Source of the DNA: Cyanobacteria bacterium UBA5018
Lineage (GTDB): Bacteria; Cyanobacteriota; Cyanobacteriia; PCC-6307; Cyanobiaceae
Assembly (NCBI GenBank): GCA_002396505.1
Contig: DGYA01000132.1
Coordinates: forward strand, 1 to 12,749
Reading direction: 5' to 3'
Length of the DNA: 12,749 nucleotides
The translations under genes and the position numbers were made by a program. Shown here one piece after another: positions 12,377 to 12,749 of this stretch (position 1 is its first letter; each line of letters opens with the position of its first letter). The notes beneath the pieces are model-generated. The model ran no database searches, had not been told where the DNA came from, and saw nothing but the letters and a program-made list of their open reading frames with translations.

Positions 12377-12749
12377 ATGGCTGGCAACAAATTCCACAAT
12401 CCATCCATGTCCAAGTCAGGGGAGACGACGGCAAACCCCCAGGGAGAAGCTCTCTCACTTGCTCCACTCTGTTTTGTGCTGATGCCATTTGGCAAGAAAA
12501 AAGATGCAGCGGGTGTGGAGATTGACTTCGATGAGATCTATTACAATGGCATTAAACCAGGCATTGAAGATGCCCGGTTGGAGCCGCTGCGCGCCGATGC
12601 GGAACGCAGTGGTGGGGTGATTCACACCGCCATGTTTGAGCGACTGCTATTAAGCGATTATGCCCTGGCTGACCTGACCACCGCCAATGCCAATGTCTTC
12701 TACGAGCTGGGAGTGCGCCATGCGGCCCGCAGAAATACCACGTTGCTAA
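12377..12749 (+). CDS. N-terminal part of a deoxyribohydrolase/TIR-like domain protein, possible bacterial ASK1-type (DUF4071/TRAFs-binding) protein; 3' end outside window
   Basis: 124 residues are visible. After a Ser/Asn-rich lead of about 30 residues comes a Rossmann-like pattern: LCFVLMPFGKKKD (31-43), YYNGIKPGIEDA, RADAERSGGVIHTAMFERLLLSDYALADLT (72-101), then ANANVFYELGVRHAARRNTTLL (103-124). The D-L-T...N-x-N-V-F-Y-E-L-G-x-R-H core, with Glu110 in the catalytic-like place, is shared by nucleoside deoxyribosyltransferase, TIR and related nucleotide-processing domains. In my recollection it is typical of the N-terminus of bacterial proteins carrying the ASK1 TRAFs-binding/TPR region. The C-terminal part, which would decide this, is not in the window. 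The start may be ATG 12377 or ATG 12407; neither has a clear Shine-Dalgarno. Role likely in stress or defence signalling (inference). Confidence 0.6.
   Translation, partial: MAGNKFHNPSMSKSGETTANPQGEALSLAPLCFVLMPFGKKKDAAGVEIDFDEIYYNGIKPGIEDARLEPLRADAERSGGVIHTAMFERLLLSDYALADLTTANANVFYELGVRHAARRNTTLL

Overview
The window is a GC-rich, gene-dense bacterial chromosome segment, most likely from an alpha-picocyanobacterium (the Synechococcus/Cyanobium group). The evidence is the set of cyanobacterial signature families: Ycf35 (DUF1257), DUF2997, DUF3143 beside a membrane J-domain protein, a single-cluster ferredoxin, and a BioK-type esterase in a bioF-bioK-bioC-bioD operon. A HIP1 octamer (GCGATCGC) also occurs at 6489. 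Species cannot be fixed from sequence reading alone.

Layout: (1) 1-3404, + strand: biotin operon with a 5'-truncated bioF, bioK-like, bioC and bioD. It covers synthesis and demethylation of the pimeloyl-ACP ester, KAPA synthesis and dethiobiotin synthesis; no bioA (DAPA synthesis) is present. (2) 3405-3985: gene-poor, with a dubious Ser/Pro ORF, a 118-base almost pure pyrimidine tract and an AT-richer stretch that looks like a decayed small gene. (3) 3986-4908, - strand: J-domain membrane protein and DUF3143, overlapping by ATGA. (4) 4986-5792, + strand: rsmG (16S rRNA m7G methyltransferase). (5) 5795-9522, - strand: a cluster read as 41-aa membrane protein, HEAT-repeat protein, DUF2997, ycf35, ferredoxin, aldo/keto reductase. 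The reductase has the C-terminal domain layout of the Fe-S-type reductases but no cysteines in it, and its start overlaps the ferredoxin stop. (6) 9591-11033, + strand: AmpG-like MFS permease. (7) 11034-11261: G-rich 16-bp tandem repeats. (8) 11262-11942, - strand: DJ-1/PfpI family protein of visibly lower GC. (9) 11943-12376: no convincing gene. (10) 12377-12749, + strand, cut by the window end: N-terminus of a protein with a deoxyribohydrolase/TIR-like nucleotide-processing fold of the kind found at the front of bacterial ASK1-like (TRAFs-binding/TPR) proteins. This is the best candidate for something accessory and unusual.

A theme runs through the window: short tandem duplications of 10-19 bp at many gene ends and junctions. 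Those inside genes are 12, 15 or 18 bp (frame-preserving) and those between genes are 16, 17 or 19 bp. This looks like an active slippage/duplication process filtered by reading-frame selection, and it has moved start codons and lengthened protein termini.
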